Positions 25,627 to 35,065 of a stretch of DNA of 64,000 nt are shown here, in pieces. Position numbers and translations under genes: made by a program. The stretch comes from Ochrobactrum quorumnocens. GTDB taxonomy: Bacteria > Pseudomonadota > Alphaproteobacteria > Rhizobiales > Rhizobiaceae. Where the stretch lies: positions 1,728,501-1,792,500 of the forward strand of contig NZ_CP022603.1 of the NCBI RefSeq assembly GCF_002278035.1, in the 5' to 3' direction. How positions within the stretch are numbered: position 1 is the stretch's first letter; each line of letters begins with the position of its first letter. The notes below the pieces were generated by a model. It ran no database searches, was not told where the DNA came from, and saw only the letters and a program-made list of their open reading frames with translations.

Positions 25627-26545
25627 CGATGAGATCCTCTTCCTGATTGACCGGATCGCCAACCTTGACTGTAAAGTGAATGCCGGACTTGCCGAGCGTG
25701 CATTTGAAAAGCTGCTGATCACCAGCGCGGAGCCGTACCTGCTCCATCGCATCGACAGGGAGTTTCAGCACCTGCCCGATTTCAAGCTTTGAGAGGGCAT
25801 CCAGCGTCATGCTGCCCTGTTGAATGAATGTCTCAAGCTCAATGCGGGCGCGGCTGACTTCATTGCGCATCCTCTTGGACCAGGCAGGGTCTGCCTGGTT
25901 CATGGGACGGCGCAGGAAAGCAGCAACGGCATCCTGCATTGGCTTATGCGTGGCTCTGGGCAGAAGAAGATGCAGCGTGCCGGTCTTGCCCGCAGCAACA
26001 ACATCGATACGGCAGATAAAGAGGCGTGAGCGCTCTAGGTCGTCACTATTGAATTCGGCTGTGTCCATGCATTCGCCGGGCGCAAAAAGCGATTGTCCGC
26101 CGCCCATAAACACCTGATCCAGTGCCGCCGACATATGCGATGTCAGTTGGTTGGATACCTTGCGTTCGAGCATGCCAAAGGGGCGTTCAAGGTCAAAACT
26201 ACCGAGGTTGCCCTGCGCACCGAACATGGTTTCGATGACTGAAAACACCAGGGTTGCGTCGGCAGTCAGATAAAGCTTGCAGCCCCAGCGATCGGATTTG
26301 AGTGGCGCGATGATTGCAGCCTGATCGAGAATGGCATTGATCGCGGCGTCATCAGCCGTTTCTAACTGACCAGTTTCGGCATCAAACGCAGCAGCGCTTC
26401 CCTGCTTGAGACGGCCACAAAAATGAGACGATGCATCCTTGAAGACATGCGCAAGCGATTTGAGATCGTCACCGGAAAGTCCGGCCGCACGTAAAAGGTT
26501 TTCAGCGAGTACGTCGTTTTTGCGGTTTTGGTCAGGAGAAGTCAT
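25607..26545 (-). CDS. fliM: Flagellar motor switch protein FliM
   Basis: I choose ATG 26545 (MTSPDQNRKNDVLAENLLRA), 1 base past the motA stop; the longer frame lies inside motA. The 312-residue protein has a CheC-like middle domain ('PFGMLERKVSNQLTSHMSAALDQV', ~123-146; 'SRLFICRIDVVAAGKTGTLHLLLP', ~180-203) and a C-terminal SpoA domain ('MTLDALSKLEIGQVLKLPVDAMEQ', ~248-271). The N-terminal CheY-binding motif of enteric FliM is not obvious; 'DVLAENLLRAAGL' may be its divergent form. It builds the C-ring wall. Confidence 0.9.
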   Translation of the reverse strand: MTSPDQNRKNDVLAENLLRAAGLSGDDLKSLAHVFKDASSHFCGRLKQGSAAAFDAETGQLETADDAAINAILDQAAIIAPLKSDRWGCKLYLTADATLVFSVIETMFGAQGNLGSFDLERPFGMLERKVSNQLTSHMSAALDQVFMGGGQSLFAPGECMDTAEFNSDDLERSRLFICRIDVVAAGKTGTLHLLLPRATHKPMQDAVAAFLRRPMNQADPAWSKRMRNEVSRARIELETFIQQGSMTLDALSKLEIGQVLKLPVDAMEQVRLRAGDQQLFKCTLGKSGIHFTVKVGDPVNQEEDLIDELVAG

Positions 26546-26546
26546 A

Positions 26547-27419
26547 TCAGGCCGCCTGCTGGATCGGCGTGGTCGCCATGGTTTCCTGCTCAACCACGTC
26601 GATGCTTGGACGCTCATAGGCCGAAATGGTCTTGCGGCCATATTCGAGCGCGATCTGCGGCAGCGAACCATTCATGTACGCAAGCAGCGTCTGCTTCACG
26701 ACGGTATAGAGACGGTTTTGCTTGTCTCGGGTTGACTTGATCTTGGTGGCGATCGGACCGACGACACCGTAAGAGAAGAAGATACCGGCAAATGTTCCGA
26801 CAAGTGCTGCACCGATCAGGTGACCAAGCACTTCCGGCGACTGATTGAGCGCGCCCATGGCCTTGATAACACCCAGAACTGCCGCAACGATGCCCAGCGC
26901 GGGCAACGCTTCCGAAATCGAAACCATCGCCTGATACGGCTTGAGCTTGTCACGCGAGAGCGTGTGAATTTCTTCATCCATAAGTGCTTCAATTTCATGC
27001 GGACGTACATTCCCGACAATGATAAGTCGACAATAGTCGCAGATGAAATGCACGAGGTCGTCGTTTTTCAGAACGCTCGGATAGGCCTGGAAGATCGCGG
27101 ACTCTTTTGGATTGTCGATATGGACTTCCACTTCATTGCGCGACTTTGCGCGCAATTCCCGCATCAGGCTGTAAAGCAGGCCCAGAACGTCGAGATAATC
27201 ACGTTGCTTTGGTACAGCATTTGCGAAGGCTTCCATGCAGGCCTTGCCCGTATCCTTCACAAGCGAGAGGGGGTTGGCGACAAAGAATGTACCGAGTGCT
27301 GCGCCCAGAATAATGACGAATTCCCACGGCTGGATGAGCACGCTGACGTGCCCGCCCATGGCGATGAAACCGCCGAGCATGCAGCCCAGTGTGATGGCGA
27401 GGCCGATGAGAATACCCAA
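26547..27419 (-). CDS. motA: Flagellar stator protein MotA
   Basis: The 290-residue protein has four membrane segments: ~2-22, ~28-50, then a large cytoplasmic loop with charged torque residues ('[18 protein letters not shown]', ~86-103), and ~170-192 and ~205-225 ('[22 protein letters not shown]'). That last stretch carries the conserved prolines of MotA. With MotB it forms the proton-driven stator. It is first gene of the leftward operon motA-fliM-(DUF6468)-fliN-fliG-flhB; its promoter should lie in 27420-27684. Confidence 0.95.
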   Translation of the reverse strand: MGILIGLAITLGCMLGGFIAMGGHVSVLIQPWEFVIILGAALGTFFVANPLSLVKDTGKACMEAFANAVPKQRDYLDVLGLLYSLMRELRAKSRNEVEVHIDNPKESAIFQAYPSVLKNDDLVHFICDYCRLIIVGNVRPHEIEALMDEEIHTLSRDKLKPYQAMVSISEALPALGIVAAVLGVIKAMGALNQSPEVLGHLIGAALVGTFAGIFFSYGVVGPIATKIKSTRDKQNRLYTVVKQTLLAYMNGSLPQIALEYGRKTISAYERPSIDVVEQETMATTPIQQAA

Positions 27420-27684
27420 AGCGCATGACTCCCGTTGGTTCGAAGTTACAGCGGTTCCAGTTAAGACCGAATCGTTGAAGCCGCTGTAACTATTTGTTTT
27501 TACGCATTATCCTACGCAAAACCGCTTCGCACTTTTTGCTGGAAATGCTATATTTTTGCACCTTAAGGATTGCGCCTTGTGCGAAGCTTGCCATTTGAGA
27601 CCGACCAATTGACGCGGAAATGCATCAGCTTCGGACAAGCTTGATCGAGCATAACGGTCATGAAAAATTGCAGGGGGTTCTCGC
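27420..27684. promoter_or_regulatory. Divergent promoter region of the motA and flgF operons
   Basis: These 265 bases separate the leftward motA operon from the rightward DUF1217-flgF-fliI operon. About 107 bases (27444-27550) are a repeat element. I see no exact CtrA or sigma-28 consensus in the rest. Confidence 0.5.
27444..27550 (+). repeat. Bru-RS-like palindromic repeat, copy 3
   Basis: The left half is a hairpin of its own (AGTTACAGCGG ... CCGCTGTAACT). The right half has the family core TTTTTACGCATTATCC ... AAAACCGCTTCGCACTTTTTG ... GGAAATGCTAT. It is inserted between the divergent flagellar operons. Confidence 0.65.
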
Positions 27685-28473
27685 ATGGTCAACACGATGA
27701 TGAGTTATCGGCTGATTGCGTCCGATATGACGCGGTCGTTGCAGCGCGTCTCGAAGGAGCCTGTGGTTGAGCGGGAAACCGCTTACTACAAAGAGAATAT
27801 CGGCAAGGTTAAATCCATTGACGATTTCATGTCCGACACCCGGCTTTTCAATTACGCGATGAAGGCATTTGGCCTTGAAGACATGGCCTATGCGAAAGCT
27901 TTCGTGCGCAAGATCCTCACCGAAGGTGTCAAAAGCGATGACGCCATGGCGAACAAGCTGACTGACAAGCGCTACAAAGAATTCGCAACAACCTTTGATT
28001 TTCAAGGCAAGGGCGACAAGGCGACAGAAGGCACTGCTGCACAGCAAGGGGTGATGGACAAGTATGTCCGTCAGACACTTGAAACGGAAGCAGGCAGTCA
28101 GAATGAAGGCGTCCGTCTGGCACTCTATTTTGAGCGCAAGGCATCTACCATCACCAATGCGTATGAAATCCTCGGCGACAAAGCGTTGCTTACGATGATG
28201 CAGACGACTTTCGGCTGGCCTTCTGCCATGTCGAACGCCGACATCGACAAGCAAGCCAAGATGATCGAAGCCAAGGTCGATTTCTCGAAGATGTCTGATC
28301 CCGACTATGTGTCGAAGCTGATTTCGCGCTTCACGGCCATGCATGAAATGAACAATCCAACCGCGAGCAGCCCAGCTTCAATTGCGTCGCTGTTGTTGGG
28401 CGGAACATCGTCAGTTGGCATATCGGCCAACATCCTGACCACATTGCAAAACTTCAAGCCGGGCGGACGTTGA
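27685..28473 (+). CDS. DUF1217-family flagellum-linked protein
   Basis: The 262-residue protein has no signal peptide or membrane segment. 'SYRLIASDMTRSLQRVSKEP', 'ETAYYKENIGKVKSIDDFMSD', 'FNYAMKAFGLEDMAYAKAFV' and 'YVSKLISRFTAMHEMNN' are typical of DUF1217, a family found next to flgF in Rhizobiales and Rhodobacterales. It may be a substrate or assembly factor of the rod; that is inference from location. The ribosome site CAGGGGGT precedes ATG 27685, and flgF follows after 3 bases. Confidence 0.82.
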   Translation: MVNTMMSYRLIASDMTRSLQRVSKEPVVERETAYYKENIGKVKSIDDFMSDTRLFNYAMKAFGLEDMAYAKAFVRKILTEGVKSDDAMANKLTDKRYKEFATTFDFQGKGDKATEGTAAQQGVMDKYVRQTLETEAGSQNEGVRLALYFERKASTITNAYEILGDKALLTMMQTTFGWPSAMSNADIDKQAKMIEAKVDFSKMSDPDYVSKLISRFTAMHEMNNPTASSPASIASLLLGGTSSVGISANILTTLQNFKPGGR

Positions 28474-28476
28474 TCG

Positions 28477-29208
28477 ATGCAGAATAATTCCATCTATGTC
28501 GGTCTTTCTTCGCTCGTAACGCTCGAGCGGCGGATGAACGCCATCGCCCATAATGTGGCTAATATTTCGACGCCCGGCTTTCGTGGCGAAGGCACCAAAT
28601 TCGATACAATTGTTTCGAACAAGGCCAGCGAAGACATAAATTTCGCAACCGCTGGCAAGAGTTATATCCGAACTGAAGCAGGCTCGATGCTTGAAACCGG
28701 CAATCCATTTGATGTCGCCGTCAAAGGCAACGTCTGGATGTCGGTGAACACGCCGCAAGGTCTGGTTTACACACGCGACGGGCGCATGAAAATGATGCCG
28801 ACAGGTGAGCTGGTGTCTGTAACGGGAAACTCCATTCTTGATGTGGGCGGCGCGCCGATTGTGCTGAACCCTGATGGCGGCGCACCTAAAATATCAAGCG
28901 ATGGTGCAGTCTATCAGAACGGTGCGCAGATTGGTGCCATCGGCCTGTTCTCAATTCCTGCTGATGCTGATCTCAGCTATGCTGGTAATTCTGGCGTCGT
29001 ACCGAACAAGCCGGCACAGCCCGTCGTTGACGATATGAGCGCAGGCGTTGTGCAGGGCATGATTGAAGGCTCCAATGTTGATGGCATGACGGAAATGACA
29101 CGTCTGATCAGCGTTAGCCGTGCTTTCGAGCAGGTCAATAATCTGCTTGGCCAGCAGGAAAACACAGTCGCTGAAGCCATCAGGACGCTAGGCTCCAAAA
29201 ACGGATGA
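28477..29208 (+). CDS. flgF: Flagellar basal-body rod protein FlgF
   Basis: The 243-residue protein starts 'MQNNSIYVGLSSLVTLERRMNAIAHNVANISTPGFRGE', the N-terminal rod/hook signature with the 'N.VANisTpGfr' motif (~25-36). The C-terminal helix 'VDGMTEMTRLISVSRAFEQV' (~199-218) closes the fold. FlgF forms part of the proximal rod crossing the periplasm and is exported by the flagellar type III system. fliI starts within its last 4 bases. Confidence 0.94.
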   Translation: MQNNSIYVGLSSLVTLERRMNAIAHNVANISTPGFRGEGTKFDTIVSNKASEDINFATAGKSYIRTEAGSMLETGNPFDVAVKGNVWMSVNTPQGLVYTRDGRMKMMPTGELVSVTGNSILDVGGAPIVLNPDGGAPKISSDGAVYQNGAQIGAIGLFSIPADADLSYAGNSGVVPNKPAQPVVDDMSAGVVQGMIEGSNVDGMTEMTRLISVSRAFEQVNNLLGQQENTVAEAIRTLGSKNG

Positions 29209-30554
29209 TCTCTGACCTCCCGCTCGCGCGGCTTGCCGCCTTTGCACGTCAGCAATCGATAGCGCTAAAGCCACTAACCGGCATTGGTGGCACGGTGAGT
29301 GATGTGTCGCGTTCGGCAATTGCTGTGCGCGGGTTGTCGCGTAATGCGCGTTTGGGTGATGCAGTGGCTATTCGTGCTGATGGTGGGCAAAGTCTGGCGG
29401 AAATCATCCGCGTGGCAGACCGTCAGGTGCTGGTGAAGCCTTTCGACGACCGCATTATTCCGTCTCTTGGCGCGGCTGTTTTCGAGGAAGGTCCGCTGCG
29501 CATTCGCCCGGCGCCGGAATGGCGTGGCCGGGTGATCAATGCGCTTGGCGAAGCAGTTGACGGAAAAGGCGCTCTTCAGCCCGGCACACGGCCAATGGCT
29601 TCCGAGAACCTGGCTCCAGCTGCATTGCGCCGCGCCCGCGTTGATCGGGGGCTTCGCACCGGCGTCAATGTGATTGATATTTTCACGCCGCTTTGTTTTG
29701 GACAACGTATCGGTATTTTTGCGGGCTCTGGTGTGGGTAAATCCACATTGCTGGCCATGATGACCCGTGCGGGCGATTTTGACACTGTGGTTCTGGCCCT
29801 GACCGGCGAGCGTGGTCGTGAGGTGCGCGAGATGCTTGAAGAGACCATGGCCGGGCATCTCAACAAGACTGTGACGGTGGTCGCCACTGGCGATGAAAGC
29901 CCGATGATGCGCCGCCTCGCACCCAATACGGCGACAGCGATAGCCGAATATTTTCGCGATCTTGGCCAGAACGTGCTGTTGATTGTGGATTCCGTTACAC
30001 GTTTTGCACATGCGGCGCGCGAAGTGGCGATTGCCGCAGAAGAACCGCCTGTTTCGCGCGGTTATCCGCCAAGTGTTTTCAGCCAACTGCCACGTCTTCT
30101 GGAGCGGGCGGGGCCGGGCATCACCGAGGCAGGTGGTAGCATCACTGGCATCTATTCGGTGCTGGTCGATGGTGACGATCACAATGATCCAGTTTCGGAT
30201 ACAATTCGCGGTACATTGGATGGCCATATTGTTCTCGACCGGGCCATTGCTGCTCAGGGGCGTTTTCCGGCAGTGGATATTCCTGCGTCAGTATCGCGCC
30301 TGGCCAAGCACAACTGGACGCCGGAACAGCGCAAACTTGCAGGTCAATTGCGCAGCATGGTTGCACGTTTTGAAGAAACGCGCGATCTGCGCGCGATTGG
30401 TGCTTATCAAAAGGGCAATGACGGATTGTTGGATCAGTCGGTCGATCTTGTTCCGCGTATTTATGATGCGCTGCAACAATCGCCCGAAACAGGTCTGTCG
30501 GAAGACCCTTATCACGACCTTGCCGCAGCGTTACGCGGAGAAAAACAGCCATGA
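29205..30554 (+). CDS. fliI: Flagellum-specific ATPase FliI
   Basis: The 449-residue protein has the F1-beta-like layout: an N-terminal barrel, then Walker A 'GSGVGKST' (~174-181), 'LTGERGREVREMLEE' (~200-214), Walker B 'NVLLIVDSVTRFAHAARE' (~256-273) and 'PPVSRGYPPSVFSQLPRLLERAG'. It energises substrate unfolding and delivery at the flagellar export gate. Start overlaps flgF by 4 bases, and the next gene starts in its last 4 bases. Confidence 0.96.
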   Translation: MISDLPLARLAAFARQQSIALKPLTGIGGTVSDVSRSAIAVRGLSRNARLGDAVAIRADGGQSLAEIIRVADRQVLVKPFDDRIIPSLGAAVFEEGPLRIRPAPEWRGRVINALGEAVDGKGALQPGTRPMASENLAPAALRRARVDRGLRTGVNVIDIFTPLCFGQRIGIFAGSGVGKSTLLAMMTRAGDFDTVVLALTGERGREVREMLEETMAGHLNKTVTVVATGDESPMMRRLAPNTATAIAEYFRDLGQNVLLIVDSVTRFAHAAREVAIAAEEPPVSRGYPPSVFSQLPRLLERAGPGITEAGGSITGIYSVLVDGDDHNDPVSDTIRGTLDGHIVLDRAIAAQGRFPAVDIPASVSRLAKHNWTPEQRKLAGQLRSMVARFEETRDLRAIGAYQKGNDGLLDQSVDLVPRIYDALQQSPETGLSEDPYHDLAAALRGEKQP

Positions 30555-31168
30555 AGAACATGACAAAGCGTTCTCGCAACAGACGGGAAGAGGTCATTCT
30601 CGCCGATCTCGCAGCGGAGGTCGAAGCCGCTACTGCAAGCGAAACTAAAAAGCCGCAAAGTCAGGTTGACCGCTATCTCAAGATCGCGGCGATCACGCTG
30701 GCTGTTGGCTGTGCGATGCTTCCTTTCATCACCTATCTGCAACGTGTTGATCTCAGCCCTGACAAGAAGGCTGATAGCAAGATTGTCGACCCGCTCGACC
30801 GTTCGGAACAAAAGACGGTGAAGAGCTTTCCTTCGTTCCGTCCCAACGATCAGGTCGCGCCGAATGAGAGCATCGATACCACCACAACCGGTTCGGTTAT
30901 GTCCAATGGCAAGGGATTGCCCGGAACAGGAGCTGGCAACGGTGGTGATGGGAATGGCGAAGGTCAATCGCTTCCAAAGCCGGTATTTGCTCTTCGCGAA
31001 GTGGTTGGCGGTATGGCGATGATCGAAGATACGTCAGGCTATTGGTTCGTCGAGAAAGGCTCGCTGCTGCCTGATGGCAGTCACCTCGTTTCAATCGGAC
31101 GCGGTAATCAGGCTGGCACGTGGAAACTCACGACATCGGCGGGCGATGTGATTGAGTTGCGTAAGTAA
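30551..31168 (+). CDS. Flagellar-operon protein of unknown function with one membrane anchor
   Basis: I do not recognise a named family. The 205-residue protein has a basic N-terminal cytoplasmic part (~1-45), one membrane segment (YLKIAAITLAVGCAMLPFITYL, ~43-64), a low-complexity Thr/Gly/Asn-rich linker (~110-140) and a ~60-residue compact C-terminal domain. That domain ('LREVVGGMAMIEDTSGYWFV', 'KGSLLPDGSHLVSIGRGNQA', 'TWKLTTSAGDVIELR') resembles the small periplasmic beta domains of GspC/PilP type, a loose pattern match. It overlaps fliI by 4 bases, so it is probably part of the export or rod machinery. Confidence 0.7.
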   Translation: MKNMTKRSRNRREEVILADLAAEVEAATASETKKPQSQVDRYLKIAAITLAVGCAMLPFITYLQRVDLSPDKKADSKIVDPLDRSEQKTVKSFPSFRPNDQVAPNESIDTTTTGSVMSNGKGLPGTGAGNGGDGNGEGQSLPKPVFALREVVGGMAMIEDTSGYWFVEKGSLLPDGSHLVSIGRGNQAGTWKLTTSAGDVIELRK

Positions 31169-31309
31169 ACCGCCCGATAGGCTGTTTGCTGCGCTCGCCC
31201 TATGAAAAGCGGTATTTTCTTTTTCAGGCTACGCCTTATGGCTTAATCCACGCAAGCTTGACGCAAGTTCCGACCTTTAAGTTAACAAACTATAAAGGCG
31301 GGAAACTCC

Positions 31310-31690
31310 ATGAGCTCCATTCATCTTTTCGATCTGGCTTCGAGGCAGGCGCAGTGGTTGTCGGTACGACAGGCCACCGTTGCAGGCAATGTCGCCAATG
31401 CGAATACGCCGGATTTTCGGGCGCGCGACGTTCAGCCTTTCGCTGATGTGCTGGACAAGACCCAGCTCACCATGGCTGCAACCAGTCCGCAGCATCTGGA
31501 AGTAGAAGCGAATGGCATTGCAGGCGCGCGGCTGCGTCCTCAAGACATCACTGAGCAAACCCATTCGGGCAATACGGTCGATGTTGAACGCGAAATGATG
31601 AAGGCGGGCGAGATTGCCCGCGAATATTCGCTCAACACGAGCATCGTCAAAGCGTTTCACCGCATGATGCTGTCTGTGGCGAAGGGGTAA
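31310..31690 (+). CDS. flgB: Flagellar basal-body rod protein FlgB
   Basis: The 126-residue protein begins 'MSSIHLFDLASRQAQWLSVRQATVAGNVANANTPDFRARDVQPF', with the rod signature N.VANanTPdfrA near residues 27-38. It ends with the helix 'IVKAFHRMMLSVAKG'. FlgB is the first proximal-rod subunit. The spacing ribosome site is GGCGGGAAA before ATG 31310. It heads a tight run flgB-flgC-fliE-flgG. Confidence 0.95.
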   Translation: MSSIHLFDLASRQAQWLSVRQATVAGNVANANTPDFRARDVQPFADVLDKTQLTMAATSPQHLEVEANGIAGARLRPQDITEQTHSGNTVDVEREMMKAGEIAREYSLNTSIVKAFHRMMLSVAKG

Positions 31691-31693
31691 GCT

Positions 31694-32113
31694 ATGTCAG
31701 ACGCTTTGCAGAACAGCTTGAAGATTGCAGCATCGGGCCTGTCGGCACAGTCGACCCGTTTGCGCGTCGTATCGGAAAATCTTGCCAATGCACAGGCGAC
31801 AGCTAAGACGGCAGATGCCGATCCTTATCGTCGCAAGACTGTCTCCTTCCGCACGGAAGTCGAGCAGAGCACAGGCGCGGCCGAGGTTCGGGTTGCAGAA
31901 GTCGGCAAGGATACCTCTGCCTTTATCGAAGAATATGATCCAAGCCATCCCGCAGCGGATGCGCGTGGATATGTGAAATATCCCAACGTCAACATGGTCG
32001 TCGAAATGGCGGACATGCGTGAAGCCAACCGTTCTTATGAAGCCAATTTGCAGGTCGTCAAACAAGCGCGTGAGCTGATCTCGATGACCATCGACCTCCT
32101 GAGGAGCACTTAA
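31694..32113 (+). CDS. flgC: Flagellar basal-body rod protein FlgC
   Basis: The 139-residue protein has '[28 protein letters not shown]' at the N-terminus and '[34 protein letters not shown]' at the C-terminus, both standard FlgC signatures. It lies 3 bases after flgB, and its TAA overlaps the A of the fliE ATG. Confidence 0.95.
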   Translation: MSDALQNSLKIAASGLSAQSTRLRVVSENLANAQATAKTADADPYRRKTVSFRTEVEQSTGAAEVRVAEVGKDTSAFIEEYDPSHPAADARGYVKYPNVNMVVEMADMREANRSYEANLQVVKQARELISMTIDLLRST

Positions 32114-32448
32114 TGTACGACTCAATTATGAGCGTTTCGGCGCGCAATGCCCTGTCGCGCCTTTCTGAAACAGTTGCCGACAAGAGCGTTGGCTCCACGT
32201 CGGCCCCGCAAGCCATCCCGACCACTCCGGGCGCGTCCTTTGGTGAAGTCCTGTCGCAAATGACGGATTCGGTTGGTCAAAAGCTGCAGGCCGCTGAAGC
32301 CAATTCTATCCAGGGCATCAAGGGTGATGCTCCGCTGCGTGATGTGGTCAGCTCTGTCATGGAAGCCGAGCAGTCACTTCAGACGGCAATCGCGATCCGC
32401 GACAAGATCGTGCAGGCCTATCTCGAAATCAGCCGGATGCCGGTCTGA
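32113..32448 (+). CDS. fliE: Flagellar hook-basal body protein FliE
   Basis: The 111-residue protein ends '[34 protein letters not shown]', the diagnostic FliE C-terminus. The middle '[21 protein letters not shown]' also fits. FliE joins the MS ring to the rod. The start shares one base with the flgC stop, a coupling arrangement. Confidence 0.94.
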   Translation: MYDSIMSVSARNALSRLSETVADKSVGSTSAPQAIPTTPGASFGEVLSQMTDSVGQKLQAAEANSIQGIKGDAPLRDVVSSVMEAEQSLQTAIAIRDKIVQAYLEISRMPV

Positions 32449-32474
32449 GTGCTCTCACTGAATAAGGACCTGCC

Positions 32475-33263
32475 ATGAAAGCCCTGACGATAGCCGCCAC
32501 AGGCATGAACGCCCAGCAGCTCAATCTGGAAGTGATTGCGAACAATATCGCCAACATCAACACGACGGGCTTTAAGCGTGCACGCGCTGAATTTTCTGAT
32601 CTTCTGTATCAATCGGAACGCACCGCAGGCGTACCCAATCAGGCCAATCAGGCCATTGTACCCGAAGGCGCGTTGGTCGGCCTCGGCGTGCAGACTGCGG
32701 CTGTGCGCAATCTTCATATGCAGGGAAGCTTCAACCAGACTGGCAATCCATATGACGTAGCATTGACCGGACGCGGTTGGTTCCAGATTCAGAGCCCGAC
32801 GGGTGAAACGCTTTACACACGCGCTGGCGCATTCAACAAGAATGCCGACGGCCAGCTGGTAACGCTTGATGGTAATGCTGTAGAGCCAGCTATCACTATT
32901 CCGCCTGACGCTATTGAGGTGACGGTAACAGAAACCGGACAGGTCTTTGCCAAGTTGCAGGATCAGGTCAATCAGGTCGATCTTGGCCAGTTGACGCTTG
33001 CAAACTTCACCAATGAAGCTGGCCTTGAGCCATTGGGTGGCAATCTTTACCGCGAAACAGAAGCGTCTGGCGGACCACTTGTCGGTGTTCCCGGTGATCC
33101 CGGTTATGGCGCGATCAAGCAGGGCTATCTCGAAGCTTCCAATGTCGATCCGGTGAAAGAAATCACCGATCTGATCACGGCACAGCGTGCCTATGAGATG
33201 AACTCCAAGGTCATTCAGGCTGCCGATGAAATGGCTGCGACCGTATCGAAAAACCTGCGCTAA
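32475..33263 (+). CDS. flgG: Flagellar distal rod protein FlgG
   Basis: The 262-residue protein begins '[46 protein letters not shown]', the classic FlgG N-terminus. It ends '[34 protein letters not shown]'. Length and motifs are textbook. The stop codon borders a repeat element. Confidence 0.97.
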   Translation: MKALTIAATGMNAQQLNLEVIANNIANINTTGFKRARAEFSDLLYQSERTAGVPNQANQAIVPEGALVGLGVQTAAVRNLHMQGSFNQTGNPYDVALTGRGWFQIQSPTGETLYTRAGAFNKNADGQLVTLDGNAVEPAITIPPDAIEVTVTETGQVFAKLQDQVNQVDLGQLTLANFTNEAGLEPLGGNLYRETEASGGPLVGVPGDPGYGAIKQGYLEASNVDPVKEITDLITAQRAYEMNSKVIQAADEMAATVSKNLR

Positions 33264-33341
33264 AGCATTAGAAATTCTCTATTTTTTTGTTTTTACGCAC
33301 ATCCTGGTCCGAAAACCAATTCCCACTTTTCGGGATGTGCT
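33264..33341 (+). repeat. Bru-RS-like palindromic repeat, copy 4 (shortened)
   Basis: This ~78-bp copy retains AAGCATTAGAAATTCTCT at the left and the core TTTTTACGCACATCC ... GAAAACCAATTCCCACTTTT ... GGGATGTGCT at the right. It is inserted between flgG and flgA, inside an otherwise tight operon. Confidence 0.7.
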
Positions 33342-33350
33342 CCAACGGTG

Positions 33351-33839
33351 ATGGCGATGAGTTATACGAAGGCAATTTCCCGGAAAAAAAGGCTGGCAAT
33401 CACAGCCGGCCTTCTGCTGTTCGCAGTAACGGGCGCAAGTGCTGCCGACCGCATCGCCTTCGTCGTGCCTTCGGCAACCGTCTATCCAGGCCAGATCGTG
33501 AGCGAAACCGCGCTTCTTGAAAAGCAGTTTTTCATCAGTGCATCGGCTGCGAGCCAATATGTCCTTTCACAAGATCAGACTACGGGCAAAGTCGCACGTA
33601 AGACGCTGCTTCCGGGGAAGCCCATTCTCGTTTCCGCACTTGGCGAACCATCGCTGGTGAAGCGTGGCGTTCCTGCGCCGCTGGTGTTCACTTCAGGTAC
33701 CTTGGTGATAACCGCAATGGGCACGCCACTTGAATCGGGTGCGGCAGGCGACTTCATCAAAATTCGCAATATAGACAGCGGCATCATCGTGTCTGGCACA
33801 GTGCTTGCCGATGGTCGCATTCAGGTGGGGATGCAGTGA
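33351..33839 (+). CDS. flgA: Flagellar P-ring assembly chaperone FlgA
   Basis: Starts at GTG 33348, ATG 33351 or ATG 33357 are possible; I use 33351 (about 162 residues). A Sec signal peptide is clear (KKRLAITAGLLLFAVTGASAAD). The mature part has the SAF/FlgA pattern 'YPGQIVSETALLEKQFF', 'LLPGKPILVSALGEP', 'DFIKIRNIDSGIIVSGTVLADGRI'. FlgA helps FlgI form the P-ring in the periplasm. flgI starts in its last 4 bases. Confidence 0.9.
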   Translation: MAMSYTKAISRKKRLAITAGLLLFAVTGASAADRIAFVVPSATVYPGQIVSETALLEKQFFISASAASQYVLSQDQTTGKVARKTLLPGKPILVSALGEPSLVKRGVPAPLVFTSGTLVITAMGTPLESGAAGDFIKIRNIDSGIIVSGTVLADGRIQVGMQ

Positions 33840-35065
33840 GAAGAACGCGCGCAGCCCTCATCGCCCTTTTGGCCTTAGCACTCCAGCCCATCGCCGGATT
33901 TGCCGACGAGTCTTCGAAAAACGCGCGTGAGTTTGGCAACGCCGTGGAAGCGGATGCAGACTGGCTCGGCTCTGGCGGTGATCCGTCGAAAATGGCTTAT
34001 GCCGAACTTGGCAGGGGCAGTGCGGTTGCACGTCTCAAAGACATTGCGACCATTCAGGGCGTGCGTGAAAACCAGCTCGTCGGATATGGTCTTGTGATTG
34101 GTTTGAAAGGCAGCGGCGATAGTCTGCGCAATTCGCCTTTTACCGAGCAGTCCATGCGTGCCATGCTTGATAATCTTGGCATCAGTGCGCCGCGCAATTC
34201 GACCCGCTCCAAAAATACCGCAGCCGTTATCGTAACTGCCAATCTGCCCGCATTTTCGGGCACTGGTTCGCGTATCGATGTAACTGTCTCCTCGCTTGGC
34301 GATGCGACGTCGCTGCAAGGCGGTACGCTGGTTATGACGCCCCTGATGGGGGCCGATAATCAGATTTATGCAGTGGCGCAGGGCAATATGATCGTTTCGG
34401 GCTTTTCGGCCGAGGGCGACGCAGCAAGCATAACCCAAGGCGTTCCGACATCTGGCCGTATCCCGAATGGCGCGCTGGTCGAGCGCGAGGTTGCAGGCAA
34501 TTTCGGTAAAGACAGCGAAATGGTTGTCGAACTGCGCGATCCCGATTTCACGACGGCTGTACGTGCTGCCGATACGATCAATGTGTTCGCTAAGCGTCGT
34601 TACGGACGTGGGGTGGCGATTGCACGTGACGCCAAGACCATTCGCCTGCAACGCCCTAAGAATATTCCCGCTGCACGCTTCCTTGCAGAACTTGAAGGCT
34701 TGCCAATCACAACCGACGAAGTGGCGCGCGTGGTGGTGGATGAGCGTACCGGAACGGTCGTTATTGGTGAGAAGGTGCGTATTTCCAAAGTGGCGATTAG
34801 CCATGGCAGCCTGACTGTAAGAGTGACGGAAACGCCGATGGTCGTTCAGCCTGATCCTTTCAGTTATGGCGAGACGGAAGTCGAACCGAATACCGATATC
34901 ACCGTTAATCAGGCCGATTCCAAGATTGGTATTCTGACTGGGGCTAATCTCGAAAACCTCGTGAAAGGCTTGAACCAGATTGGCGTTAAGCCAAACGGCA
35001 TCATTGCTATCTTGCAGGCGATCAAGACGTCCGGTGCACTTCATGCAGAACTGGTGGTCCAATGA
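33836..35065 (+). CDS. flgI: Flagellar P-ring protein FlgI
   Basis: The 409-residue protein has a signal peptide (RTRAALIALLALALQPIAGFADE) and the FlgI core 'RLKDIATIQGVRENQLVGYGLVIGLKGSGDS' (~62-92), 'MRAMLDNLGI' and 'LRIDVTVSSLGDATSLQGGTLVMTPL'-like strands. The end 'LENLVKGLNQIGVKPNGIIAILQAIKTSGALHAELVVQ' is diagnostic. GTG 33836 is the start, overlapping flgA by 4 bases. FlgI builds the periplasmic P-ring bushing. Confidence 0.96.
   Translation: MRRTRAALIALLALALQPIAGFADESSKNAREFGNAVEADADWLGSGGDPSKMAYAELGRGSAVARLKDIATIQGVRENQLVGYGLVIGLKGSGDSLRNSPFTEQSMRAMLDNLGISAPRNSTRSKNTAAVIVTANLPAFSGTGSRIDVTVSSLGDATSLQGGTLVMTPLMGADNQIYAVAQGNMIVSGFSAEGDAASITQGVPTSGRIPNGALVEREVAGNFGKDSEMVVELRDPDFTTAVRAADTINVFAKRRYGRGVAIARDAKTIRLQRPKNIPAARFLAELEGLPITTDEVARVVVDERTGTVVIGEKVRISKVAISHGSLTVRVTETPMVVQPDPFSYGETEVEPNTDITVNQADSKIGILTGANLENLVKGLNQIGVKPNGIIAILQAIKTSGALHAELVVQ

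Noticed and set aside
29274..30227. A 317-codon open frame on the minus strand opposite fliI
   Set aside because: fliI is certain from its Walker motifs; the opposite frame has antisense composition and no start context or homology pattern.
33875..35062. A 395-codon open frame on the minus strand opposite flgI
   Set aside because: It mirrors nearly the whole of flgI, lacks any family pattern and is rich in His/Arg/Cys as expected for antisense frames in GC-rich codon-biased DNA.
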